DNA of 64,000 bases. It comes from Prevotella sp. oral taxon 299 str. F0039. GTDB taxonomy: Bacteria; Bacteroidota; Bacteroidia; Bacteroidales; Bacteroidaceae. Of this stretch, positions 38,595 through 47,200 are shown piece by piece (the first letter of the stretch is position 1; every line of letters begins with the position of its first letter). The stretch lies in the NCBI RefSeq assembly GCF_000163055.2, contig NC_022124.1, forward strand, positions 62,001-126,000, read 5' to 3'. Made by a program: the position numbers and the translations under genes. The notes beneath the pieces were generated by a model that had not been told where the DNA came from, did not search any database, and worked only from the letters and a program-made list of their open reading frames with translations.

Positions 38595-39237
38595 AGAATC
38601 GTTAAAAAGTTTAGTCAGTGATGCACATCTTTTTCAATATGTAGAAGTTAATAGCACCGCGTCAAATATAGAAAAGAATAGACCTCGATATTATTTTACC
38701 AAAATCCAATGGGGTATATTAATAATTTCAGTTATGGTTTCAATTGCAACAGTAAATGGCTTTGGTAAGGATTTTGCTGGATATGTTGTGTCGGCTCTAT
38801 CACTTTTTGCTGGTCTATTCTTCTCATTTATTCTAATGTTAATTGATAAGTTCCAGAAGATAGACTTTAGTCCCTATAAAAAAGATGCCAATGCTCAACT
38901 AATGCCCATAGGAGTAAGATTAAAAAACTATTATAAGAAAGCAACTACACTTTCCTTTTATATCATCGTGTTGGCCTTACTCTGTATTTTGCTTCTTTCA
39001 GCATCATTGATTGAAATACCCTTTAATGAAATATACCAGTTCCTTGCAAAATGTATACCGATAAGTTGCATAGATATATGGGAAACTTTATGGAGAATGG
39101 CTTCATTCAGTGTGAAATCAATATACAGAGGTGTTTCTATATATTTTCTATTGGACTTCCTCTGGATAACTTTATATCTGCTCTCGTCCTTCTTTGATTA
39201 CGTAGGTAGTGAATACGACGAAGTAAAACTACAATAG
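38584..39237 (+). CDS. Four-span membrane protein, putative effector
   Basis: 217 residues with four hydrophobic spans (about 41-57, 66-86, 117-137 and 180-200). The start overlaps the end of the preceding gene. No family is recognised. In two-gene defence cassettes a small membrane protein often acts as the cell-killing part, while the soluble partner senses infection. Here it is the last gene of the 16.2 kb element, just before its terminator and right repeat. Confidence 0.75.
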   Translation: MSFRESLKSLVSDAHLFQYVEVNSTASNIEKNRPRYYFTKIQWGILIISVMVSIATVNGFGKDFAGYVVSALSLFAGLFFSFILMLIDKFQKIDFSPYKKDANAQLMPIGVRLKNYYKKATTLSFYIIVLALLCILLLSASLIEIPFNEIYQFLAKCIPISCIDIWETLWRMASFSVKSIYRGVSIYFLLDFLWITLYLLSSFFDYVGSEYDEVKLQ

Positions 39238-39256
39238 AATTTTTGGGTGTAGTAAA

Positions 39257-39290
39257 GGGCGTAAATCACATAACTCGTTGATTTACACCC
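39257..39290 (+). terminator. Terminator at the end of the 16.2 kb element
   Basis: A 12-base stem (GGGCGTAAATCA with TGATTTACACCC, one mismatch), loop CATAACTCGT, then TTGTTT. It ends the cargo operon 20 bases after the membrane protein stop. Confidence 0.8.
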
Positions 39291-39296
39291 TTGTTT

Positions 39297-39309
39297 GCGG
39301 AGAGAGAGG
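39297..39309. repeat. Right 13-bp direct repeat, candidate att site
   Basis: GCGGAGAGAGAGG, identical to 23071-23083. It follows the last terminator of the element. The next bases (GTTTG...CAAAC) form a short hairpin. Confidence 0.65.
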
Positions 39310-39537
39310 TTTGTGAACCAAACTCTCGTATCTCGTTGTATATAAACTTTCTATATGTTTTGACAAATCATCAGTGTAGCATTTTTGTAGCAGTATTCTG
39401 ACCGCTTAATGACTACCATTCTGACTACCTATTGAAAGCTCAACCGCTCTCTTTTCTTGGGTACAAAGATATATAAAAATGTACTACTATCCAAATCTTT
39501 GCGTCATAAATATTTAGAGATTTTACTGCTACATTTT

Positions 39538-39651
39538 CCAGTGCAAGGTGCAAGCCCTTATATATAAGGGGTCTTGCACCTTGCACTGGAGGACTTGTGT
39601 GTGACTGCCTGATATTGGTGACCTTTTATAGCTTTATCACTAATAAAAGGT
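39538..39651. repeat. Long palindrome plus second inverted repeat
   Basis: 39538-39589 has perfect 17-base arms CCAGTGCAAGGTGCAAG and an inner CCCTTATATATAAGGG core, a strong cruciform. A second inverted repeat (ACCTTTTAT...ATAAAAGGT) lies at 39621-39651. Both precede the XRE-HTH-primase operon and are good candidates for an origin or operator. Variants of TGTAGCA occur at 39375 and 39385 and inverted at 39527. Otherwise 39310-39832 has no gene. Confidence 0.7.
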
Positions 39652-39832
39652 GAATTATGTTATTATTTATTTCTATATAAGTTTATTATATTTATCTTAT
39701 GCTTGATATAGAAACCCTTTGCATCTGCCACCAAACAAAAAAATGCATCTGGTGCATGACGACTTGCAGAGGGTGCATAAACTTGCGTGTGACGGGTTGC
39801 TCGTGCCAAGATGTTTCTATAACTTTATGTTT

Positions 39833-40180
39833 ATGAAAGAGTTACTGGAATTTCTTCGAAATGAGAGATTGAACAAACATCTAAAACAGGCGTATATAGC
39901 TGAGCAATTGGGAGTTGATGAAAGCACAATATCCCGATGGGAGTCTGGTCAGATTACAATGGACTTTCTCCAAATAGTAAACTATGCGACTGTTTTGGAG
40001 ATAGATGTTTATGAGATGTTTGCATATCTCGCAAGTAATGGACAAGATCTTCCCAAACCTATTGCAGAAGTACACGTTGAGGTGTATACAAAAGAAGCCT
40101 ACAACTCTCTTATGCAATACCTTGCGAATTCTGGGATGGATATAACAATTAAAAGCACCAAGTTGAAAAGATGGAAATAA
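39833..40180 (+). CDS. XRE-family regulator
   Basis: 115 residues from the ATG at 39833 (39827 is also possible; a frame from 39719 uses a TTG and an unlikely N-terminus). The Cro-type helix-turn-helix reads MKELLEFLRNERLNKHLKQ, YIAEQLGVDESTISRWESGQ and FLQIVNYATVLEIDVYEM. The last 9 bases overlap the next gene. It is the first gene of a replication-type operon and probably its regulator. Confidence 0.82.
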   Translation: MKELLEFLRNERLNKHLKQAYIAEQLGVDESTISRWESGQITMDFLQIVNYATVLEIDVYEMFAYLASNGQDLPKPIAEVHVEVYTKEAYNSLMQYLANSGMDITIKSTKLKRWK

Positions 40181-40551
40181 TCGCAGTAGAAAGCCAAGCC
40201 TATCAGGAACTGATAGACAGGCTCAACCGAATAGAGCAGTATGTTGAGCGCACTTCTCATCTTATCCAAGATATAGATGACGAGCTGGAGATGACAACCA
40301 AAGACCTAATCGGGGCTCTGAATGTTTCAGAGTCCACCCTTTATCGCTGGCGCAAGAAACAGTTGGTACGGTATCGCTACACGGAGGGTGGCGATGTACG
40401 CTACTTCTTCAAGTCCATCGTGATAGCCACGAAATGTAACCGACTCCGCATATCAGGTATGAGAAACGATGAGGTTCTTGGGCGGCTCAACCGTTTCAAG
40501 GACAATCTCATCATGAGTTCATGTCTTAATCCTAAAAACCGACAATTATGA
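40171..40551 (+). CDS. Helix-turn-helix protein (excisionase-like)
   Basis: 126 residues. The helix-turn-helix MTTKDLIGALNVSESTLYRW (about 47-66) is followed by a wing-like GGDVRYF segment, after an N-terminal coiled coil (LIDRLNRIEQYVERTSHLIQ). It is typical of small DNA-binding proteins ahead of the primase-ATPase in CTnDOT-type elements. It overlaps genes on both sides, so it is tightly coupled. Confidence 0.82.
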   Translation: MEIIAVESQAYQELIDRLNRIEQYVERTSHLIQDIDDELEMTTKDLIGALNVSESTLYRWRKKQLVRYRYTEGGDVRYFFKSIVIATKCNRLRISGMRNDEVLGRLNRFKDNLIMSSCLNPKNRQL

Positions 40552-42608
40552 TAGAAAAGGAACAGATTCTTTTGCTTACACAAGGAGGTTTGAATGTGTT
40601 TTCACATTTCCTTGGCTTTGAGGTAAACCTTCATCGCAACTTCCGAAGTCCTTTCTATGACGACAGGCGGGCTTCCTGCCATATCTACTACGACAGGAAA
40701 ACTTCTTCTTACAAATTCTATGATCATGGAGATACCACCTATTCTGGGGATTGCTTCTGGTTTGTGGCAACCCTCCGTAATTTGAACCTGAAAACAAGTT
40801 TTCCCGAAGTATTGGAAACGATAGTACAAGAACTTGGATTGTATTCTTTATGTGATGGTGAAAAGCATAGCAGCCATATCACGTCAGCATATAAAAAAAC
40901 TATTGTTCCCACTCCTAAGGCTGATATGAACAAGTGTACGGAAGAACGTCCATATAGTTTTGAGATACAGCCATTTGACGATGGTCTACTGAACTATTGG
41001 GCACATTATGGCATCCATGAGGATACACTCCGTCGCTTTCGTGTACGGAGTCTTAAACGCTATGAAAGTGTATCTGCTGAAGGCAAGAAGTTTGAACTTT
41101 ATAGCTCACCTACGGAACCTATGTTTGCCTATATCGGAAACGGCTATGTAAAGATATACCGACCTCACAGTCCAAAAATCCGCTTTCTTTATGGTGGACG
41201 GATGCCTGCCACGTATTGCTTCGGAATGGAGCAGATTCCTGCCAAAGGAGATATGCTTTTCATTACAGGTGGTGAAAAGGATGTACTCTCATTGTATGCA
41301 CACGGCTTCAATGCAATTTGTTTCAACAGTGAAACCGCACAGATACCGACAAGTATCATTGAGAGCCTTCAGCTTCGTTTTAGGCATATAATACTCTTAT
41401 ATGATGCGGATGAAACAGGTGTACGAGAGGCACATAAACAGTCTGAACATCTGGTGGAATACAAGGTCTTGAACCTTTCACTTCCGCTAAGTGGTACGAA
41501 GTCTGGAAAAGACATTTCTGATTTCTTTGCCTTAGGCAACGGGGCAAAGGAACTGAAAGAGCTGCTTGCCAAGATGTTCTCAGATCTATATAGCCAAACC
41601 ATGATGATGTTACGTTCCTGTGAGATTGATTATGAGAATCCACCGGACATTTCCAAATCAGTAGTAGCAGTAAACGGTGTACCACTCGGCACACAGGATA
41701 ATCTGTTCTGCATTACTGGAGGTGAGGGGACAGGCAAGAGCAACTATGTGGGTGCCATCCTTGCCGGAGCGTTGGGAGAAAAACGATTGCCGATAGAGAA
41801 GACCTTGGGATTAGAGATTACCCCCAATCCCAAAGGCTTGGCGGTCCTACACTATGACACGGAACAGTCCGAGGCACAGTTGCACAAGAACTTGGGTAAG
41901 ACACTGCGTAGGGCTTCTTTGACGGCAGTACCAGAGTTTTGCCATTCTTTGTACCTTGCCTCTCTGTCTCGTAAGGACAGACTGAACCTTATCCGTGAGA
42001 GTATGGACTTGTTCCATCACAGGCATGGAGGCATCCACCTTGTGGTGATTGACGGAATAGCCGACTTAATACGTTCTGCCAACGATGAAACGGAAAGTAT
42101 TGCTATTGTGGACGAGCTTTATCGCTTGGCAGGGATTTATAATACCTGTATCATCTGCGTGCTACACTTTGTACCTAACGGCATTAAGCTGCGCGGGCAT
42201 ATCGGTTCGGAACTTCAACGCAAGGCGGCAGGTATTCTCTCCATTGAGAAAGATGACAATCCCGAATACTCGGTCGTAAAAGCATTGAAAGTCCGTGATG
42301 GAAGTCCGTTGGACGTACCGATGATGCTTTTCGGCTGGGATAAGGCTGAGGACATGCACGTCTATCGTGGCGAGAAATCTAAAGAGGACAAGGAAAAGCG
42401 CAAGACTGATGAACTCATTGCCGTTGTCAAAGAAGCCTTCCGAAATTCTTTCAAGCTCACTTACCAAGAACTTTGTGAGGTTCTGATGCGCGAAATGGAA
42501 ATCAAGGACAGAACTGCAAAGAAGTACATCGCCTATATGAAAGAACAACGTATCTTGGCACAAGATACCAATGGTAACTATCAAAAAGGAGAACTATGCC
42601 GTACATAG
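40548..42608 (+). CDS. Primase-ATPase fusion (toprim + RepA-like)
   Basis: 686 residues. The N-terminal half resembles a mobile-element primase: a zinc-finger-like [20 protein letters not shown], then a toprim domain with [19 protein letters not shown] and [19 protein letters not shown]. The C-terminal half is a RecA-like ATPase with [16 protein letters not shown] (Walker A), [28 protein letters not shown] (Walker B) and IRGHIG-like [13 protein letters not shown]. One chain thus combines the two activities that the 16.2 kb element encodes as separate genes, good evidence that these are two different elements. The final 13 bases overlap the next gene. Confidence 0.87.
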   Translation: MIEKEQILLLTQGGLNVFSHFLGFEVNLHRNFRSPFYDDRRASCHIYYDRKTSSYKFYDHGDTTYSGDCFWFVATLRNLNLKTSFPEVLETIVQELGLYSLCDGEKHSSHITSAYKKTIVPTPKADMNKCTEERPYSFEIQPFDDGLLNYWAHYGIHEDTLRRFRVRSLKRYESVSAEGKKFELYSSPTEPMFAYIGNGYVKIYRPHSPKIRFLYGGRMPATYCFGMEQIPAKGDMLFITGGEKDVLSLYAHGFNAICFNSETAQIPTSIIESLQLRFRHIILLYDADETGVREAHKQSEHLVEYKVLNLSLPLSGTKSGKDISDFFALGNGAKELKELLAKMFSDLYSQTMMMLRSCEIDYENPPDISKSVVAVNGVPLGTQDNLFCITGGEGTGKSNYVGAILAGALGEKRLPIEKTLGLEITPNPKGLAVLHYDTEQSEAQLHKNLGKTLRRASLTAVPEFCHSLYLASLSRKDRLNLIRESMDLFHHRHGGIHLVVIDGIADLIRSANDETESIAIVDELYRLAGIYNTCIICVLHFVPNGIKLRGHIGSELQRKAAGILSIEKDDNPEYSVVKALKVRDGSPLDVPMMLFGWDKAEDMHVYRGEKSKEDKEKRKTDELIAVVKEAFRNSFKLTYQELCEVLMREMEIKDRTAKKYIAYMKEQRILAQDTNGNYQKGELCRT

Positions 42609-42904
42609 ATTATAAAACCGAAGACACTTGGCAAAAACGCCTGTTCGACAAGCTGATAAGCGTCGAGGATAAACTCGACCGGCTGCTTGTCCTGCAGGAT
42701 CAATCTGTTGACACAACTGTCCATCCTCCCTTGAAACCCGAATACTTGGATATCATAGATGTATCCAAGATTCTCAAAGTGGAGCAAAAGACCATCTATA
42801 ATTGGGTTTGGGCAGGAAAAATTCCCTATCTTAAAGCCAATGGCAGGTTGCTTTTCCTTCGGGAAGAGATAGATGAAATGGTACGAAAGCGAGATGGCTG
42901 GTAA
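42596..42904 (+). CDS. Excisionase-like HTH protein
   Basis: 102 residues ending in an HTH_17-type excisionase fold: [37 protein letters not shown] and [12 protein letters not shown]. It is the last gene of the operon and overlaps the primase-ATPase stop. It probably bends att or operator DNA for excision of the outer element. Confidence 0.85.
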   Translation: MPYIDYKTEDTWQKRLFDKLISVEDKLDRLLVLQDQSVDTTVHPPLKPEYLDIIDVSKILKVEQKTIYNWVWAGKIPYLKANGRLLFLREEIDEMVRKRDGW

Positions 42905-42920
42905 TTGATTTCCTGATTAG

Positions 42921-42964
42921 ATTATTTTTGTTGTGTAAATGCAAGTGTTTACACAACAAAATAA
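42921..42964 (+). terminator. Strong terminator hairpin after the excisionase gene
   Basis: An 18-base stem (ATTATTTTTGTTGTGTAAA with its complement, one bulge) and loop TGCAAGTG. It is the end of the replication operon. Confidence 0.8.
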
Positions 42965-43173
42965 TTACCTTCGCAAGTAAAAAGTTGGTTGCGGATTTAC
43001 CGCACACAAAAATAACAGTACTCGCTTATTTCTTTGATAAGGAATTTACCATATATTGTTTGAAACTATTGAACCGATAAAGATAGCGTTGCAAAAATAT
43101 TTGTAATTTCTACATTTGATGCTACTTTTAATGGAAAATTTATCGCTTGCAATGATTTTTTTCGGCATTTTCC

Positions 43174-43203
43174 TTGCGCATTCAAAAAAAAGCAGTAATT
43201 TTG
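43174..43203 (+). promoter_or_regulatory. Promoter of the Abi_2 leader RNA
   Basis: TTG (43174-43176), a 19-base spacer and TAATTTTG (43196-43203), an almost ideal Bacteroidetes promoter. Transcription should begin at about 43210, leaving about 66 bases of leader before the Abi_2 gene. Confidence 0.75.
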
Positions 43204-43209
43204 CAGTCA

Positions 43210-43275
43210 ATATGACCTCCCACGCTTCTCATCAGAACAGCGCACCCGGGGAGGTCTTCGAGTTTATATACGGTT
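43210..43275 (+). ncRNA. Structured leader RNA upstream of Abi_2 gene
   Basis: Directly after the predicted start lies a long hairpin: GACCTCCC (43214-43221) pairs with GGGAGGTC (43249-43256). An inner stem, GC-TTCT with AGAA-CA-GC, is nested in it. This is structured sequence immediately next to the HEPN gene. Recent work (recalled, not checked here) reported small structured RNAs encoded beside AbiF-type genes that act with or against the protein. Whether this RNA is separate or only a leader cannot be decided from sequence. Confidence 0.5.
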
Positions 43276-44229
43276 ATGAGGTACGAAAAGAAGCCCATAG
43301 ACACTTCTGAGCAGGTTAAAAAGCTATGCGATCGAGGACTTAATATTGGAGACGAAAAACTTGCGTCCCAATATCTTTATAACATAAGTTATTATAGATT
43401 ACGAGCATACACATATCCTTTTCAAAATAATGGGGAAGGTGCTAATCACGAATTTCTGAGAAAGGACATTTCTTTTCAAGATGTGATAGACCTTTATTGT
43501 TTTGATAGGCGTTTACGCTCTTTAATCTTCAATGCCATTGAAAAAATCGAGGTGGCATTAAGAACAAGAATCGCCTTAACTTATTCCGTTGATGAAAATG
43601 ATGCCTTTTGGTTTCTCAATCATGAGTTATACTTTCAGCACGATAAGTTTATCGCATTGACACGCAACGAGATTATAGATGATAAACCTGTTGTAGGGGA
43701 TTTAATGAAAGAGGTCAAGCGAAGTAATGAGGAATTTATAGCTCATTATTATCAAAAGTATAGCGAGCCTGCTTTTCCGCCAGCGTGGATGACCTTAGAG
43801 GTTGTTTCTATGGGAACATTGAGTAAGTTGTTCTTTGCTTTGGACAAGAATAATCCTTCTAGTAAAACAATTTGCAGAGATTTGGGACTATACAATGTCG
43901 ATATTCTGAAGAATTGGATGCACGGTTTATCGTCTTTACGCAATACTTGTGCCCATCATAGTCGTGTATGGAATCGCCGTTTTACAATAGGCTTGAAGTT
44001 TCCTTATAGAACGAATTATCCTTTCTTGTCAAAGCAAGAAACTGCAACGATAAGGGACAATAAGTTGTTTGCCTACTTATCTGTAATTTTGTATTTGCAG
44101 CAAATAATCAGTCCTGATAGCTCATTTAGAAAGAGTTTGCTCAGCCTATTGGACAAATCTCCCAAATTGGTAGTTTTGAAAGACATGGGCTTTCCTGAAA
44201 AATGGAGAGAATACTCTTTGTGGAAATAA
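43276..44229 (+). CDS. Abi_2 (AbiF-type) HEPN abortive infection protein
   Basis: 317 residues of the Abi_2 family: LYNISYYRLRAYTYPFQ at about 34-50, CFDRRLRSLIFNAIEKIEVA near 75-94, and SSLRNTCAHHSRVWNRRF near 219-236. The RNTCAH stretch (Arg222-His227) is an R-X4-H HEPN ribonuclease motif. The protein is a predicted RNA-cleaving toxin that halts phage-infected cells, kept in check before infection. The family is thought to be related to the ancestors of Cas13. It has its own promoter with a structured leader and is convergent to the methylase gene, in the outer CTnDOT-like element. All visible motifs are intact. Confidence 0.87.
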   Translation: MRYEKKPIDTSEQVKKLCDRGLNIGDEKLASQYLYNISYYRLRAYTYPFQNNGEGANHEFLRKDISFQDVIDLYCFDRRLRSLIFNAIEKIEVALRTRIALTYSVDENDAFWFLNHELYFQHDKFIALTRNEIIDDKPVVGDLMKEVKRSNEEFIAHYYQKYSEPAFPPAWMTLEVVSMGTLSKLFFALDKNNPSSKTICRDLGLYNVDILKNWMHGLSSLRNTCAHHSRVWNRRFTIGLKFPYRTNYPFLSKQETATIRDNKLFAYLSVILYLQQIISPDSSFRKSLLSLLDKSPKLVVLKDMGFPEKWREYSLWK

Positions 44230-44236
44230 TATAATA

Positions 44237-44266
44237 CGATGGTGTATCAATTATGACACACCATCG
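44237..44266. terminator. Terminator between convergent Abi_2 and methylase genes
   Basis: A perfect 9-base stem, CGATGGTGT and ACACCATCG, with a 12-base loop. It sits between the two convergent stop codons. Confidence 0.8.
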
Positions 44267-44270
44267 CTAT

Positions 44271-47200
44271 TTATCTCAGTCTGGTTTTTACAATATATCC
44301 CTTACTTTCTTCTTGTTTGTTTCTATTATTCATAGAACTTGAATAAATTACCCCCTCCTCTTCCTTTTTAGTATTTGGACTATTACTACTATTTTGTTTT
44401 AAATACTCGGATTGGTCATTTTCGTTTGATTTTTCATTTTCTTCATTTGGTTCGTTCAATGTAAGTGCAATTTTTCTGTCAAGTTCTGCTGCCTCGCCTT
44501 TGAGTGAGCGAAGCTCGTCCTCTTTCTTCCAAGAACTGTTGGCAATGTTGGTGTAAACGTCTTTGTTGGCCACGACCTTTGCCATTTCCTTCTCATGCGA
44601 CTCTATCACCTTTGGAATACGCTCCAAGGCATTAACAAAGTTCTGACACGCAAGTTTCGAGTCAGTTGCCAACTTACCGTTATTATAGGTATAGTAGATA
44701 CTCTCCTGTCCTTTCACAAAGAAGCGATTCACTGAACAGTCGAACAAGTCCTTGGAAGTACTCTCTGTCTTGACCATAATGGAGAAACCATAGATTTCGC
44801 CAATTTTGTTGTACTCTCCTTTGGTGCGAGCTTTTTCGTCTATTTCTTGTAAACGTACAGCTATGACCTTGATGTCTGTACTGTCTTCCGTACCTTTGAT
44901 TGTCAGTTTATTTATAGGTGTACCTTCATCATCACGCTCCACACGCTTCTCAAAGAGAGCTAAATCAGACTGTGCCTCTTTGATTTTATCCGTATGGAAG
45001 GATACAGAACTCTCAATCTCAGCCAACTTGCCTGTTGCGGCATCACGCTCACGGAGGAAATTCTTGCGCTCGGATTCCAGCGTGGCAATCTTCTTGTCGA
45101 GTTTGGCTTTCTCTAACAAGTCTGTATTACCGGATAGCACAGCAACATACTCTGAAAAGTTCATACCGCTATCCTCGTCCATCGAGCCCTCGTCAATGGT
45201 ACGACTACCGAGCGTATTGGTCTTCAACTGATTGATAAACAATTGCTTGTTATGCAGCAGATTGAACTTGTAGCTGTCCAGAGACCGCTCTACGGCATAG
45301 ATAATCACATCAACCTTGTTGTCCGCAAACTCCTTGGCGATAAGGTTTCCCTTGCGCACAGCTCGTCCGTTACGCTGCTCTAAGTCCGAAGGTCGCCAAG
45401 GCGTGTCCAAATGATGGACCGCCACGGCACGTTGCTGTGCGTTCACGCCAGTACCCAACATAGAGGTAGAACCGAAGATAATGCGAATATCACCACGGTT
45501 CATCGCATCTACCATCGCCTTCTTAGCTTTCTCGTTCTTACATTCCTGAATGAAGCGTATCTCGTAGGACGGGATATGATAGTCCTCTACCAACTTACGC
45601 TTGATTTCCGAATAGACATTGAAGTCTCCACCGGGCTTATAAGTACCTAAATCAGAGAAAACGAACTGCGTCCCTTTCTGTGCATCGTACTTTTGGTAAT
45701 AGTCATTGAGCATCTTGGCACAGTGACTTGCCTTGTTATCTATATGATCTGAGTAAGCATTTTCATCAATCATGCGTAAATCAAGGCTCATCTTGCGGGC
45801 GTAGTCTGTTGCGATAAGCATCTTTGCCCTTTCCTCGCTCTCACTCAGTGGTGCTCGTCCTAAGATTGTAGCATCGCCACTCTTGGCAAACTCCATCAGC
45901 TTGCCGATAAAAACCTCCTGCTCGGGTGTGGGCGGTATGTTATGCAGTATCTCATTCTTCTCCGGACGGTCGATACCGATGTCCTTGGCAGTGCGAAAAT
46001 CGCAAATCTCCGCATAGAAAGCAGCCAGCTCAGGCACCTTAATGAATGTCCTAAACCGTTCCTTCTGTATGATGTCGTTTGTGATGGAGAACTCGTAGTC
46101 GGTAGATTTCTTGGCAAAGACGGCTGCCCATGCGTCAAAGCTGTTGATACCTTGCCTCTCCAAAGCTTGCGGGCGGAGATACTTAAAGAGTAGATACAAC
46201 TCTGTAAGTGAATTACTGATGGTCGTTCCTGAAAGGAAAGTGGCTCCCAAATCCTTGCCGGACCGCTCCTGTATGGTGCGTATGGCAAAGAGCATATTCA
46301 AGGCTCGCTGTGAGCCGTCCAGATTGCCCAAGCCCGAAACCCTGTCGTGACGTGTGTTGAACATCAGGTTCTTGAATTGGTGGCTCTCATCCACGAACAA
46401 ATGGTCAATACCCATCATCTTGAAATCTACGGAATCATCCTTGCGCTCGGCAATGCTGTCCTGTATGTTCTGCAGCTTCGCTTCCAGCGTCTGCTTGCGC
46501 TTCTCCAAGCCTTTGAGCATCCCACGGGAGATGTCTCTTCCTTGTTGCCGCAACACTTCGAGATTTTCTTCCACAGAGTCCAGTTCCTTTTGCATAATCG
46601 CTTCCTGTATCTCCAATGCTTGCGGTATCATTCCGAACTGCTCGTGTGTGAGGATGATGCAGTCCCAATCATTGTTCTTGATATCGTTAAAAATACGCTG
46701 GCGGTTCTGCTTATTAAAATCGTTTTTCCCAGGATAGAGTACCTTAGCATTAGGATAAGCTTTCCTAAAGGTATCGGCAATGTCGAATACGTTTGCCTTC
46801 AGGCCGATAATCATCGGTTTGTTTGCCAGTCCCAAGCGTTTCATCTCGTAGGCTGCTGTACACATGATGAGTGTCTTTCCCGCTCCCACCTCGTGGTCGC
46901 AGATGCCGCCACCGTTGGTTTTGAGCATCCACACGGCATCCTTCTGACTCTTGTAAAGGTCGGCAATACCCAACCTTCTGAGGTCAAGGTCGGGAAAGGT
47001 CTGGTGCGTACCATCAAAGTTAGGGCGTACAAAACAGTTGAAAAGGCGGTTGTAACGGTCGGAGAGTTGTTGCTTGAACGTGTCAGGTGTACGCCCGAGC
47101 CAATCGACAAAGCCCTGCCTGATTTCCTCAATCTTGGCATTTGCCATCTGGATGGCATGTCCGTCCCTTACTTTAATGGTCTTGGTCTCTCCCGTAACCT

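Larger units (their letters stand above)
23071..39309. mobile_element. 16.2 kb mobilizable element with defence-like cargo
   Basis: The element is bounded by an exact 13-bp direct repeat and has an integrase at the left end reading inward. Its parts in order are: integrase, DUF1016, DUF2971, terminator; then on the minus strand a coiled-coil membrane protein, relaxase, MobC, candidate oriT, primase, helicase and DUF3853; then on the plus strand XRE, two DUF262 proteins, RhuM and a two-gene cassette. It has no tra genes, so it would need a helper conjugative element. It resembles Bacteroides mobilizable transposons in gene plan. The boundary is an inference from the repeat pair. Confidence 0.7.

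Noticed and set aside
39297..39330. tRNA-like 3' end at the right att repeat
   Set aside because: The short hairpin after the repeat lacks a canonical T-loop and no anticodon or D-arm exists nearby, so no tRNA gene is called.
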